DNA from: Muraenolepis orangiensis
Taxonomy: Eukaryota > Chordata > Actinopteri > Gadiformes > Muraenolepididae
Direction: 5' to 3'
Assembly (NCBI GenBank): GCA_027704905.1
Contig: CM050999.1
Coordinates: forward strand, 4,697,951 to 4,761,950
Length of the DNA: 64,000 nucleotides
The notes below the pieces were generated by a model. The model saw nothing but the letters and a program-made list of their open reading frames with translations, did not search any database and was not told where the DNA came from. A program made the translations under genes and the position numbers. How positions within the stretch are numbered: position 1 is the stretch's first letter; each line of letters starts with the position of its first letter. Below, piece after piece: positions 19,261 to 29,129 of this stretch.

Positions 19261-21268
19261 GCCAGAGTGGTCATTGTTCAAAGCTTCTATTGCCGAAGCT
19301 GCAGTTGAGAGCTGTGGCCTCAAGGTCATTGGTGCCTCAAGGGGCGGCAACCCTTGGACTTCGTGGTGGACACAGGTGGTCAGGGAAGCCGTCCGGCTGA
19401 AGAAGGAGGCCTTCCGGGCTATGTTAGCCTGTGAGACTCCGGACTCAGTTGCGAGGTATCGACAGGCCAAGAGGACGGCAGCCTCGGGTGTAGCGGAGGC
19501 AAAGCAGCGGGTGTGGGAAGAATTCGGAGAAGCCATGGAGAAGGACTTTCAGTCGGCACCAAAGTGTTTCTGGCAAATAATCCGGCGCCTCAGGAGGGGG
19601 AAGCGTGGATCCATCCAAGCTGTGAACAGTAAGGGTGGGACATTGCTGACCTCAACTGAGGAGGTGATCGGGCGGTGGAAAGAACACTTTGAGGAACTTC
19701 TTAACCCAACTACACCCTCAATGGTAGAGACAGAGCTGGAGGATGAAGGACGGCAAACATCAATCTCCCTGGAGGAAGTCACTACGGTAGTCAAACATCT
19801 CCACAGTGGCAAAGCCCCAGGTGTTGATGAGATCCATCCAGAAATGCTAAAGGCTCTGGGTGTTGAGGGGCTGTCGTGGATGACACGTCTTTTCAACATT
19901 GCGTGGAAGTCTGGGACAGTGCCTGAGGAGTGGCAAACGGGGGTGGTGGTACCCCTGTTCAAAAAGGGTGACCAGAGGGTGTGTGCCAATTACAGGGGTA
20001 TCACATTACTCAGCGTCCCTGGGAAAGTCTACTCCAAGGTGCTGGAAAGGAGGGTTCCGCCGATAGTCGAACCTCGGATTGAAGAAGAACAATGCGGATT
20101 CCGCCCTGGTCGTGGAACAACGGACCAGATTTTCACTCTTGCAAGGATCCTGGAGGGAGCGTGGGAGTATGCCCATCCGGTCTACATGTGTTTTGTAGAT
20201 TTGGAGAAGGCATATGATCGGGTCCCTCGGGAAATACTGTGGGGGGTGCTGCGGGAGTATGGGGTGCGGGGGTCACTGTTGAGGGCCATCCAATCTCTCT
20301 ACTCCCAAAGCAAGAGCTGTGTCCGGATTCTCGGTAGAAAGTCAGGCCTGTTCTCAGTTGGTGTTGGCCTCCGCCAGGGCTGCGCTTTGTCACCCATCCT
20401 GTTTGGGATTTTCATGGACAGGATTTCAAGGCGTAGTCATGGAGGGGAGGGGTTTCAGTATGGTGGGCTCAGGATTGAATCGCTGCTGTTTGCAGATGAT
20501 GTGGTCCTGTTTGCGTCATCAGTATGTGACCTTCAGCACTCACTGGATCGGTTTGCAGCAGAATGTGAAGCGGCTGGGATGAGGATCAGCACCTCCAAAT
20601 CTGAGGCCATGGTTCTTAGCAGGAAACCGGTGGATTGTCTACTCCAAGTAGGGAGGGAGTCCTTATCCCAAGTGAAGGAGTTCAAGTATCTCGGGGTCTT
20701 GTTCTCGAGTGAGGGGAGGATGGAGCGTGAGATTGACAGGAGAATAGGTGCAGCGGGAGCGGTATTGGGTGCACTTTGGCGCACCGTTGTAACCAAAAGA
20801 GAGCTGAGCCAGAAGGCAAAGCTCTCGATCTACCGATCAGTCTTCGTTCCTACCCTCACCTATGGCCATGAGCAAAAAAAAAGGACGAGATCGCGAATAC
20901 AAGCGGCCAAAATGAGTTTCCTCAGGAGGGTGGCTGGTATCTCCCTGAGGGATAGGGTGAGAAGCTCAGTCACTCGTGAGAGACTAGGAGTAGAGCCGCT
21001 GCTCCTTCGCGTAGAAAGGAGCCAGTTGAGGTGGTTCGGGCATCTAGTAAGGATGCTTCCTGGTCGCCTCCCGAGGGAGGTTTTCCAGGCTCATCCAACT
21101 GGGAAGAGACCACGGGGCAGACCGAGGTACAGGTGGGGTGATTACATCTCCACACTGGCCTGGGAACACCTCGGGATCCCCCAGTCAGAGCTTGTCGATG
21201 TTGCCAGGGAGAGGGAAGTTTGGAGTCCCCTGCTGGAGCTGCTACCTCCGCGACCCGATTACGGATAA
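19181..21268 (+). CDS. RTE LINE reverse transcriptase (695-codon open frame)
   Basis: From about residue 28 the frame is real LINE protein: SLFKASIAEAAVESCGLKV, then VVVPLFKKGDQRVCANYRGI, EEEQCGFRPGRGTTDQIFTL, MCFVDLEKAYDRVPREILWG and GLRQGCALSPILFGIFMDRI. The catalytic box FADDVVLFASS lies at about residues 437-447. The C-terminus has RGRPRYRWGDYISTLAWEHL. The first 27 residues overlap the endonuclease frame and are not native, so no start codon is assigned. All RT motifs are intact. The upstream frameshift means the full endonuclease-RT protein is not made from this copy. It copies LINE RNA into DNA at a nicked target. Confidence 0.8.
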   Translation: MPLSGRPSTHTSGGIFPGISVEAGGIEPEWSLFKASIAEAAVESCGLKVIGASRGGNPWTSWWTQVVREAVRLKKEAFRAMLACETPDSVARYRQAKRTAASGVAEAKQRVWEEFGEAMEKDFQSAPKCFWQIIRRLRRGKRGSIQAVNSKGGTLLTSTEEVIGRWKEHFEELLNPTTPSMVETELEDEGRQTSISLEEVTTVVKHLHSGKAPGVDEIHPEMLKALGVEGLSWMTRLFNIAWKSGTVPEEWQTGVVVPLFKKGDQRVCANYRGITLLSVPGKVYSKVLERRVPPIVEPRIEEEQCGFRPGRGTTDQIFTLARILEGAWEYAHPVYMCFVDLEKAYDRVPREILWGVLREYGVRGSLLRAIQSLYSQSKSCVRILGRKSGLFSVGVGLRQGCALSPILFGIFMDRISRRSHGGEGFQYGGLRIESLLFADDVVLFASSVCDLQHSLDRFAAECEAAGMRISTSKSEAMVLSRKPVDCLLQVGRESLSQVKEFKYLGVLFSSEGRMEREIDRRIGAAGAVLGALWRTVVTKRELSQKAKLSIYRSVFVPTLTYGHEQKKRTRSRIQAAKMSFLRRVAGISLRDRVRSSVTRERLGVEPLLLRVERSQLRWFGHLVRMLPGRLPREVFQAHPTGKRPRGRPRYRWGDYISTLAWEHLGIPQSELVDVAREREVWSPLLELLPPRPDYG

Positions 21269-21289
21269 GCGGGAGAAGATGGATGGATG

Positions 21290-21935
21290 TTTTATCACCC
21301 TATGTGCTTTTTCAAATGAGCTATCCCTTTAAGTTTGTTTCGTATGTCAGCATTTATTCATGGTTTGCGGTTCAGAAATGAGCGAACAGACCTGGTCGGG
21401 ATACATTCCTCCACTAGCCTGTTAATGTATGCTGTGACACAGTGTGAGAAGCGTCAGGGCCTTCAAGGCAGTCAGAGAAGACCCTGGACCCTCTCAGATG
21501 AAACAAAAAATCGTATTAATTGTATTAATAAAATGTAATACAATGTTGTTATCTGTTATATTACAGTGTTACGTTGATTTGTTTGTCTTTCTCGGTCCAT
21601 GCACGACGCATTTGAGTGGTTTTGTGTTGGAAAAACAATGCAACCAATCAGATATTTTTCTGGGTTGCTGGGAAGAATATCCTTCAACCAAAGTTTTCCC
21701 GATTGCTTTGGCCCTTAGACTGAATGAGAGCGTACGTTTGGATTGACAATTTGATCAACCAATCATATAGTGATTTGTAGCCAATGGGCGTATTCTTTCA
21801 GATTTCCCCATAGCTCAATAGGGAGCTAGAAGGTATACTTGCTGGAGTGAGAGTGGATCTAGCGTAGTGCTACGTTTTTTCTACCTAGGTTTTTTACGTC
21901 AAAATGGCAACAGGCGAAGATGATTTGCGGATTTA
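21290..21935. other. No gene seen; upstream part of a probable hAT relic
   Basis: Non-repetitive sequence with a CCAATCAG and a CCAATCATAT word (21645, 21760) and a CTACGTTTTTT tract before the fragment at 21936. Open frames here (21335-21538, 21444-21746) show no domain motifs. Confidence 0.5.
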
Positions 21936-22240
21936 TTGTCGGAACCATTTTCAAGACGACCATTGAATGTAAAAATGGACATTATTAAAAAAGGCCGTCC
22001 AACGGCTGACAATCTTGAGCTGAATCAAGTTGTTAAAGCAGGCTATGTTCGCCATTTTCAGGCTAGCAACTGGGAAAGATACCCGTGGCTAACGGTCTCT
22101 ACTAGCCACAAGAGGTTCTACTGATGGGAGTGCTTGCTATTTGGGACCGACCAGAGGGCAGGGAATTGGAAAGGCAACTTATTTAGGATCTGAAAAGCGA
22201 TCAGCTTTATGACCGGGTGGTCGAACAATTCATCCAGAAG
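21936..22240 (+). pseudogene. TTF-type zinc-finger remnant of a hAT/ZMYM-like transposase
   Basis: The frame reads KKGRPTADNLELNQVVKAGY, RHFQASNWERYPWLTVSTSH and KRFY. A TGA at 22122-22124 follows, and then the same frame gives WECLLFGTDQRAGNWKGNLF. The pattern YPWL, then a C-W-x-C-LLF element, is the TTF-type finger found at the N-terminus of hAT-derived proteins. Here the first cysteine position is a stop. No catalytic region follows. Assignment is by motif memory only. Confidence 0.45.
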
Positions 22241-22453
22241 GACAGGAGAATAGATTTGGTCTTCAAGTGAACATCATTGGTGAGTGAGACTAATTTGTCT
22301 TTGGTGGTTTTGTCTCAGTGTTGCATCTCGTTGAGCTGGTTGTTGCATTTTGTTTACACACACTTGTTGAATGATTATTTAATGGCTGTCTTGGGTTTGT
22401 TAAGCATTGTTGTGCATTTGAATTGACAGTTTTGACTTGATCTTTCTTTGCAT

Positions 22454-22740
22454 CGCTTAACGTGAAAAGACTTAACATAACTAAGAGTTACAAAACCCCG
22501 ATCAATAATCACCTAATGTCTCTGGCATATGTCTTGTCATTAGCACTGTCACAATATCTCATCTTAAATCCTCCCATTATGGACGTTATGTGACATTAAG
22601 TGTTTTCCTCTCTATTGAGCCAGTAAGGAAAAGTCTAAACTTAGCTTTTGTTAATGACAAGACATATGCCAGAGACATTTGGTGATTATTGATCGCTGTT
22701 TTGGAACTTTAAGTTACGTTAAGCCTTTTCACGTGAAGCG
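22454..22740. repeat. Foldback inverted repeat, about 90-bp arms
   Basis: The left arm 22454-22544 (CGCTTAACGTGAAAAG to GTCATTAGC) is the imperfect reverse complement of 22652-22740 (TAATGACAAGACATATGCCA to CACGTGAAGCG), with a spacer near 107 bp. The transcript would fold into a long hairpin. It may be a MITE or a structured end of the adjacent hAT-like relic. No clear flanking target duplication was seen. Confidence 0.7.
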
Positions 22741-22936
22741 CGTTAGACCGTCCCTTTAACCGATAGCCTGTGTGTGGTGGTCTGTGTTGGGCTGTTACTT
22801 CACTACATGGACACTGCTTTGACAACTATGGTCAACTTGGAAATTGGCTGCGACAATCTGATCTTCCTAAATGAGAAAAGGCATAAAGTGACTCCTCCGT
22901 GACGTCTGTCTGACTAGAAAAACTTAATTTTCGAAT

Positions 22937-23090
22937 GGGGGGGGGGGGGGGGGGGGGGGTCTACAGCAGGGGTTCCCAAAGTGGGGGTCGCGGGACCCCG
23001 AGGGGGGGGATCGCGGGACCCCGAGGGGGGGTCGCGAGATGGATTATTGTTATTATTATTATTATTATTATTGTTATTGTTAATAATAAC
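22937..23090. repeat. G-run, hAT-like terminus and TTA microsatellite
   Basis: A run of over 20 G is followed by CAGGGGTTCCCAAAGTGGGG, which resembles hAT terminal inverted repeats of the CAGGGGTCCCCAA type. Next come two GGTCGCGGGACCCCGAGGGG-type repeats and a (TTA)n tract. No partner terminus was located. Length differences from block C lie in the G-run and TTA tract. Confidence 0.55.
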
Positions 23091-23204
23091 GTGTGCATAG
23101 ATATTTGTATTATGTAAGTCTGTTACAGTCTGTCTGTTTTTAATATGTAAGGGTGACAAATAAAGGAATTCTGATTCACGACAGCTGAAAAAAAGCCACA
23201 CAAT

Positions 23205-23335
23205 TTTCATGATGGACTTTACCCCCCCCCCCCCCCCCTTGGACTTCACGATGGACTTTACCCCCCCCCCCCCCCCCCCTTGGACTTCACGATGGACTTT
23301 ACCCCCCCCTCCCCCCCCTTGGACTTCACGATGGA
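23205..23335. repeat. Minisatellite CACGATGGACTTTACCCCC(n)TTGGACTT
   Basis: Three units of TTGGACTTCACGATGGACTT and a TACCCCC run with C-tracts of 15-17 bases. Block C has one unit fewer at 59195-59281. It is followed by two TGTGACCCCTCCCCCGGCCC repeats at about 23375-23414. Confidence 0.85.
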
Positions 23336-24109
23336 CATTCACTGCAAGTGAATGCAGCACAAGACGCGAGCCTTGTGACCCCTCCCCCGGCCCTGTGACC
23401 CCTCCCCCGGCCCTGGCGCAAGAATGGAAATGTGATTGGCCGATTTAATTTCAACAACAAGGACGGCGCGAAACAAGAAGCATTCGAACCCAAGTAGACG
23501 GAGGTATGAGGTAGGACTGATCAACTATCAGAACAAATAACATAACATCATAACTAAATAAATTTTAATAATCACAAAAGTGTGTTTTCATATAACGTTA
23601 CGATGCTGTCGAACGACAATATTGAATTCAGGTTAATAACTTAGGAATGCTTTGGAAATGTGCTTTTCTGGGAGTGGGACGAGAAGCTCAGAGGTCTCCC
23701 CTGTGAAATAAATGTAAAGTAAAGCTAGACTATGTCCATGTGAATGATAACGTGAATGCCTATTTTGAAACGATACAAATCCGCTTGAGTAACGTTATTA
23801 CCAGTAACACTTTACTTACTGTGCGTGTAACATTAGCTAGGTCTGGAGCTGGATCTGTGCAACGTAGTAAGGCTTGCAGCTTAAGTTTTCAAAAATTGTC
23901 ATGCATGAAACATTTATATTATCAGTCATTTAGCAAGATGTACAACCTGCTCAAGGCTAAACACACCGATTCTGCCCTTCAATAATAACTCTGAATCTTA
24001 TTTAAGGAATCTGTTTGGATTGCAAGCAAAGATTGTGCCACAAGCTCGCGTTTGAAGCACACAGTAAGTGGGAAAACAACACGCATTAGCTTGTGCACTT
24101 CCATGCATT
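23336..24109. other. No gene seen
   Basis: Unique-looking sequence with a GC-rich patch (23375-23470) followed by AT-rich DNA. A CAAGTAGACGGAGGTATGAG word at 23492 resembles a first-exon/donor context, but no downstream exon supports a gene. The open frame 23740-23985 shows no domain. Confidence 0.5.
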
Positions 24110-24345
24110 GAGGAGATCTTTAGGACCAGGTGTAGGAAGAAGGCCATGTCCATCATAAAGGACCGCAACCACCCTGGGCACCATCTCTTCTCCCCCCTAC
24201 CGTCTGGTCGCCGGTACATATAATTCACTTGCTGCTCTTTTTTTGTTTATTTTGATGGTATTGTTTTAGAGACGTATACTGCGGGAGGGAATGGGGAGTA
24301 AGCATTCCTATGTACCTGTTGCACTTAAAAATAAAAATATCTTGT
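24110..24345 (+). mobile_element. L2-like LINE 3' fragment
   Basis: It encodes AMSIIKDRNHPGHHLFSPL and PSGRRY, the C-terminus of an L2-type ORF, then a UTR with TATACTGCGGGAGGGAATGG and GGAGTAAGCATTCC, and an (ATCTTGT) tail at about 24340. It is the same family as 8866-9330. 5'-truncated. Confidence 0.68.
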
Positions 24346-24949
24346 ATCTTGTATGTTTGCATGGGCAGAAAACAAGAAAATGAGTGACAAAAATACCTCA
24401 ATGATGGGAATAATGGATGAGCAAAATAAGAAACAGGTGATTGGAAATCAAAACTCAATTAAAACACTAGCTGAGATTCTTATTCTAACACAGGGAGACT
24501 CCAGACTCAGCTATCTTAGATTGGCTGGGAAGCCATGATCCTATCATTTAAAAAAGACTTGAACAGCAAGCTAAAAATGCCTTTTAAATTTGAAGGAGGG
24601 TAAGCAAGCATCTTGAGGAACATGAATATGTGAATATGTATCAAAACAGTGATTGACAGCTGATAGGAATAATATGATTGTTAATATTATCATATGAATT
24701 CATACAAATATTGAGACAGTTAATTAATGTACTTATTGCAGCAGTCTGCATGGATTTGGTACCCCTGCTGGTCTAAGAGTGAAACAAACTTCATTCAATT
24801 ATGTCTGCCACCTTATATATTTCTATTTAAGGCTTGACTCATGTGCCACAATAATGTCACCTAATGTTATTGAGTTAAAATATCAATATTGTGGCTTTCC
24901 AAGTTAACATTGATTGAAATGACTGTGATTAAATCAGCATCTTCTACCA
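24346..24949. other. No gene seen; partly absent from block C
   Basis: AT-rich DNA. Positions 24487-25062 are missing in block C, so this stretch is part of a structural difference between the two blocks. No repeat or exon recognised. Confidence 0.6.
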
Positions 24950-25447
24950 GGGAATGCCACCCCTCAAAACCTCCTGCCACCCTCTTGCCACCCATGAAGA
25001 TGTTTCTAGATCTGCCCTGCACCACCTTGGTTCTTCCCGAGGACTCAGCTGTTCTGTCGGTCCGAAACAAAGAGAATCCCGGTGGTTGCACTGCTTCGTC
25101 AGGAATCACGGAGGACAGCCACGTTTCGTAAAAATGATACGACAGTTCAGTTCGTCGGACTTGTTTGCGAGAGACTGGACGTTGGCGAGGAGAATGCTCG
25201 GTAGGGCTGGTTTCCATCCCCTCCGGCGTGTCCTAACCAGTAGGCCGCCATGGGACCCTCTCCTGCGGGCACGTTTGTTGTTGCACCCCGGGGCTTGGTG
25301 GCTCCGCTCGGGGAGGCTCCCCTCCCCCTGCTCTCCGTTGTCTCGCCGGATCTCCACAGGTATCTCCCAGTACTTTTGTTGCGTTGTCTGTAGTTGTATT
25401 GTTCTGTAATTCCAGAGTGTTTGGCCATCATATATGATTACACACAT
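24950..25447 (-). mobile_element. L2-like LINE 5' endonuclease fragment
   Basis: The minus strand encodes RRRGWKPALPSILLANVQSL and ANKSDELNCRI, then after a frame change ETWLSSVIPDEAVQPPGFSL and FRTDRTAESSGRTK. These are the start of the apurinic-type endonuclease of an L2/CR1-group LINE (ETW catalytic region). The rest is missing. It lies in opposite orientation to the LINE 3' end at 24110. Confidence 0.68.
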
Positions 25448-25796
25448 GGTGACTTGCTATAAAGTTACTTAAATATACAAGAAAAGTGCGAGAAAAAGAG
25501 TAAAAAGTAAAAGTACAGTAGGAGAGTGGTGTGATGTTGGAATCACAACAGTATTGGTGTTTGATCAGAGGGTATTTGATCAGAAGGTACTGCCGGGTGT
25601 TTTTTAACCAATCAGACAAGGAGAACCAGTTATGTACAAGCTGTTCAAACACTATCATTAAAATAAACATTGTATTACATTCAAACCCAGCCATGTGCGT
25701 GACCGTTTAGTGACATATGCAACAGAATGACCATGAAGAACCAACGCAACCTAATTACTAATTATGGTGGCTAAACAATTCTGGAAGCTTTTGCAT
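25448..25796. other. No gene seen
   Basis: AT-rich DNA containing GTGTTTGATCAGAGGGTATT, then TGATCAGAAGGTAC, a short imperfect repeat pair. No exon or element recognised. Confidence 0.6.
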
Positions 25797-25900
25797 GCAT
25801 GGTCAAGTCAAGTCGAGTCAAGTCATTTATTTGTATAGCACATTTAAAACAACAGAAGTTGACCCAAAGTGTTTCCAGATTGAGGCAGATAAAAATGACC
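25797..25900 (-). mobile_element. L2-type LINE 3' tail fragment
   Basis: GTCAAGTCAAGTCGAGTCAA followed by GTCATTTATTTGTATAGCAC is the reverse complement of a common fish LINE 3' end (TACAAATAAATGACTTGACT). Only the UTR and tail are present. Confidence 0.6.
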
Positions 25901-26315
25901 TTACAGGTATACATGGTGAACATGGTCCATTTATTACATCATGCAAAGAAATATTCAAACAGCAAAACAAAGATTTATTTTGTATAATGAAAGCCATACT
26001 AATATAACTGTGGTATAGTTCATTATATCACAAATACTTTATTCAAATGATGATAACCCTTGTATTAACCCCAATTACCAGATACACAATTACAACATTT
26101 TTAAAGCATGTTCAGGAACCAAATGATCGAGAGCTTCAGCACACATTCTGTGCTGAAGAAATACTGTGTTTGCTAGTCTGTCACACAGGTTGGCTGCTTC
26201 TTATCGGTCCAAAAATATTAATCAAATGATATATTAGAATTCATATTTAACTAGAGGGCCCTCAGTAGAGCGCACACCTCCACCACACCCCTGTCCCCCC
26301 GATCCAGATCTGCCC
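25901..26315. other. No gene seen
   Basis: AT-rich DNA ending in TAGAGGGCCCTCAGTAGAGC and a CACACCTCCACCACACCCC tract, a frequent fish repeat word. No coding support. Confidence 0.55.
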
Positions 26316-26321
26316 CAACAT

Positions 26322-26830
26322 TTACATTTACATTTACATTTAGGGCATTTGGCAGACGCTTTTATCCAAAGCGACTTACAAGGTATACATTTGTTGAAGC
26401 AGACAATAGCATAACACTGAGGTACGCGAACATCAAAATAGAGCAGATCACAAGTATTCATATTAACAAGATGAATAACACTATGTGGTACTGCCAGGTC
26501 ACCTGCTTAAGTAGCTGTGATAAGAGCGTGTTATCAACATTAAGGATATACACTTGCTAGAATATACAACATGCTAAGAGCTATTAATGTCAGGACTTAA
26601 GCAAGTTAGGGGTTCACAAAGGAGAAGGAGGGGTCAAGGAGAGTCCAGGTGGACTCCGAACAGGTGGGTCTTGAGTCTCTTGCGGAAGCTGGCGAGGGAC
26701 TCTGCCGTCCTGACATGAGACGGGAGTTCATTCCACCTGTGGAGCCAGAGCCCTGAAGAGCTGGGTCTTGGACGAGCGATGCTTGGTTGTCATCAGTGAA
26801 GGTCGACCAAGTCGCCTGGCAGAAGTTGAG
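26322..26830 (-). mobile_element. 5'-truncated L2 LINE insertion, present only in block B
   Basis: The left edge is an (ACATTT)n tail with TTTAGGGCATTTGGCAGACG and CTTTTATCCAAAGCGACTTA, the L2 3' end with its GCTTTGGATAAAAGC stem-loop. The right part encodes on the minus strand an L2 C-terminus (HRWNELPSHVRTAESLA-type, then FRKRLKTHLF). The insertion is flanked by the 6-bp direct repeat CAACAT (26316-26321 and 26831-26836). Block C has a single CAACAT at 61691-61696, the empty site. Confidence 0.88.
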
Positions 26831-27075
26831 CAACATCCAATCAACTGTTCCTTGGCCCCTAAGTAATCTAACAACAAGTCCAATCCGTACAAAACTTTTA
26901 AAGTTATCTTGCTAACAGAAAAACAAACAAACACACAAACAGGAGTGAAAACATAACCTCCGCCTTAAAGTAAAAAGATAATCATTTTTAAGGCCCACAG
27001 AATTCATTGGGTTGCTGGAGGAATATCTCAGTGCAGATAATCACAAAGGCCGTAAAGCGAAGCAGCAGCTCTGAG

Positions 27076-27300
27076 AGACGGTGAACCCGTTTGGTGTAGC
27101 GCCCCCTAGCTGACGGTTAACCCGTTCGGTGTAGCGCCCCCTAGCTGACGGTTAACCCGTTCGGTGTAGCGCCCCCTAGCTGACGGTGAACCCGTTCGGT
27201 GTAGCGCCCCCTAGCTGACGGTGAACCCGTTCGTGTAGCGCCCCCTAGCTGACGGTGAACCCGTTCGGTGTAGCGCCCCCTAGCTGACGGTGAACCAAAG
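27076..27300. repeat. 35-bp minisatellite with a CTCF-like word in each unit
   Basis: Six units of CTGACGG(T/G)(T/A)AACCCGTT then CGGTGTAGCGCCCCCTAG lie just 3' of the VWA5A-like stop codon. On the minus strand each unit reads CAGCTAGGGGGCGC, which fits 12 of 14 positions of the CTCF core pattern. Block C has five units (61901-62085). The array is probably in the 3' UTR or just downstream. Confidence 0.85.
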
Positions 27301-27324
27301 ACAGGCTGATGATGATGAACCACT

Positions 27325-27404
27325 TCACATTCCCATGGAAGACTCCTGCACCTGGCATCCCAGCAGCAGGTTCCCTGCTCTCAGGCACTCTGTCAGGCAG
27401 GGCA
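27325..27404 (-). CDS. vwa5a: VWA5A-like terminal coding exon
   Basis: On the minus strand, acceptor CTGTTCAG (27405-27412) precedes TG CCC TGC CTG. With the last G of the previous exon this gives VPCLTECLRAGNLLLGCQVQ and then ESSMGM and a stop at 27325-27327. The family ends with a comparable C-x-E-C, AGN-LLGC stretch. 80 coding bases. No polyadenylation signal was located in the minisatellite-rich sequence downstream. Confidence 0.85.
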
Positions 27405-27509
27405 CTGAACAGGGAGAAAGGGAAAGACCATCACAGGTAGCGTTACTTTGAGTGTGCCAATGAAATCCTTAACATTAGCTCTGGAGCTCAGAGTAGCATT
27501 TCCTTTGAC

Positions 27510-27633
27510 CTTTTTCCCCATGCAGCCATGACACAGCCTTCATGGCCAGAAACTCCCACTCCACCTGGGCGTCCATCTTAAAGCCATGGAGCCAGGTCAC
27601 AGCCAGGACGGTGGCCCACACTTCAGGGCTCAC
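27510..27633 (-). CDS. vwa5a: VWA5A-like penultimate exon
   Basis: 124 bp on the minus strand. Acceptor TTTTCTTCAG ends at 27634 and donor G|GTCAAAG at 27509. It reads VSPEVWATVLAVTWLHGFKM, then DAQVEWEFLAMKAVSWLHGE and K. The motif WATxLAxxWLHG...WE(F/L)L..KA..W is a hallmark of the C-terminus of this family. The donor is weak (GTCAAA) but fits the phase to the terminal exon exactly. The upstream neighbour is the exon at 33321-33502, now 5.7 kb away because a Gypsy element occupies the intron. Confidence 0.88.
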
Positions 27634-27744
27634 CTGAAGAAAACAAAGATGCATTGATGATTTTAGAAAATCAGGGGGGGGGGGTAGTTGTTAGCGAATA
27701 GCATATTACTAATATTAGCTTCTTCTGTGTTATGTTAACCATGT

Positions 27745-28177
27745 TGTCAAGGTTACGGTGGGTGACAGGGGGCGTGGCCAAGGCACGGGCTTTGCCACGC
27801 ACCTGTCGGCAATTATGATTAGGTTAATCACCTCACCTGGGGGTATATATACCCTGGCGTCTCTTTACTTCGTTGCTAGATCGTATGTTGTACTCCCTGG
27901 ATGACACCGTACCAGCCTTCCGGTAATTATACTTACCTGTCTACTACCTGTCGGTACTCCGCTGATCGATCTCCCAGTATCCAGACCCCTCAGCCGTCCC
28001 GGACCACGCGCCTGTCTACTACCTGTCGGCACTCCGCTGATCGACTTCCCGGCATCCAGAGCCCTGGCCTGTCCCCGATCACTCTTTGGTTGTATTTACT
28101 TTAATAAAGCCTCCCGTTATCCCTTCAATGGTCTTTGGTCTGTGTTCTGGGTCCTACCAACACAACTTGTTGTAACA
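27745..28177 (+). mobile_element. Left LTR of the VWA5A-intron Gypsy element
   Basis: 433 bp. TATATATA at 27844-27851 follows CACCTGGGGG, AATAAA at 28103-28108 follows, and the end is TTGTTGTAACA. The GAACGATCTAGCC after it is the primer-binding-site region. It differs from the right LTR by an exchanged segment at 27770-27810 and scattered substitutions, so the insertion is not very recent. Confidence 0.88.
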
Positions 28178-28193
28178 GAACGATCTAGCCAAC

Positions 28194-29079
28194 ATGGACC
28201 CCGGCGACCTCGACCATATGAAGCATGCGATTGCTACACAAAGCAATCGTGTTGGACAACTGGAGCAAAGGCTGCTGGGGCTGGGGGAACAAGTTAAGGA
28301 ACTGTCGGCCACCGTTGCATCCCTCGGCGAAATAATCTCCAACGTGCGGGCGCCCCATCACCGATTGTCTTGCCGGTTACTGTTGTCCCCCCCTGTCGGA
28401 GCCCCATCTCCTAGCTCTGGCGAAGTATTCTGGGGATCCCAACAAGTGCCTTGAGTTCCTGGTCCAATGCCACCTCACGTTCCAAGCGCAACCGTCCCGT
28501 TATGGAGGCGAGGCAGCGAGAGTTGCGTTCTTGGTAAATTTGCTGGAGGGAGTCCCCCTCGCGATGTTTAACGCTCTCTATGAGCAGGGCTCACCCGTTA
28601 CCCTATCTTTTACGGCTGTCGCTGCAGAGCTGAAGCGGGTTTTTGACCACCCTATACGAGGGCCACAGGCTGGATAACTCCTGCTGCAGTTGAGACAAGG
28701 GAATCTCGGCTTACGGGAGTACATCGGCCGGTTTCGCCGGTTAGCTCTGGAGTCCGGCTGGAACGACAACGCTCTCCTATCCGTCTTCCAGAACGGACTC
28801 AATCGGGAGCTGGGCAGAGAGGTGGCGCTCCGGGTTGAGATGGGAACGCTGGATGAGGCGATTCAATTGGCCATCCAGGTGTTGGACCTAGCGGCTCAGT
28901 GGGGGGGCGGCCCTGGTTCCTCCAGTCCTTCGGGAGGGGGGATGCAGCTGGACCGGGTGCGCTTATCCCATCAGGAGCGACGGCGGAGAGTGGACTCGGG
29001 AGCCTGTCTCTACTGCGGGGGGACGGGCCATTCCTGCTCTACCTGTCCTCTTCGGCCAAAAGAGGAGGCTCCTCGGTAA
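28194..29079 (+). pseudogene. Gypsy gag, frame-broken, with CCHC knuckle
   Basis: It starts MDPGDLDHMKHAIATQSNRV with a coiled-coil-like GQLEQRLLGLGEQVKELSA. A frameshift near 28350 leads to EFLVQCHLTFQAQPSRYGGE and VAAELKRVFDHPI, then a TAA at about 28675. The frame resumes at 28690 with LREYIGRFRRLALESGWNDN. It ends in CLYCGGTGHSCSTCP, a C-x2-C-x4-H-x4-C zinc knuckle. Gag would form the particle and bind RNA. The same two breaks are present in block C. Confidence 0.82.
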
Positions 29080-29129
29080 CGGCGGGGTCCCTGAGGAGCC
29101 ATAACGTGACCTGATCTCCGGTTCCGATG

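Larger units (their letters stand above)
17946..21289 (+). mobile_element. RTE-type LINE, almost complete
   Basis: It starts CCGGGAACCATCACCTTATC, a common 5' start of fish RTE-like LINEs, and ends with GCGGGAGAAGATGGATGGAT (ATGG tail). In order it holds a 5' region with a duplicated CCCCTTTCCGGAG unit, an apurinic-type endonuclease, reverse transcriptase and a C-terminal domain. Only two frame changes separate the coding pieces (near 18680 and 19200), so it is one of the youngest elements here. Block C carries the same copy at 53936-57279 with a handful of substitutions. Confidence 0.85.

Noticed and set aside
27141..27323. Minus frame TERVHRQLGGATRTG-type repeats
   Set aside because: Translation of the 35-bp minisatellite downstream of the VWA5A stop.
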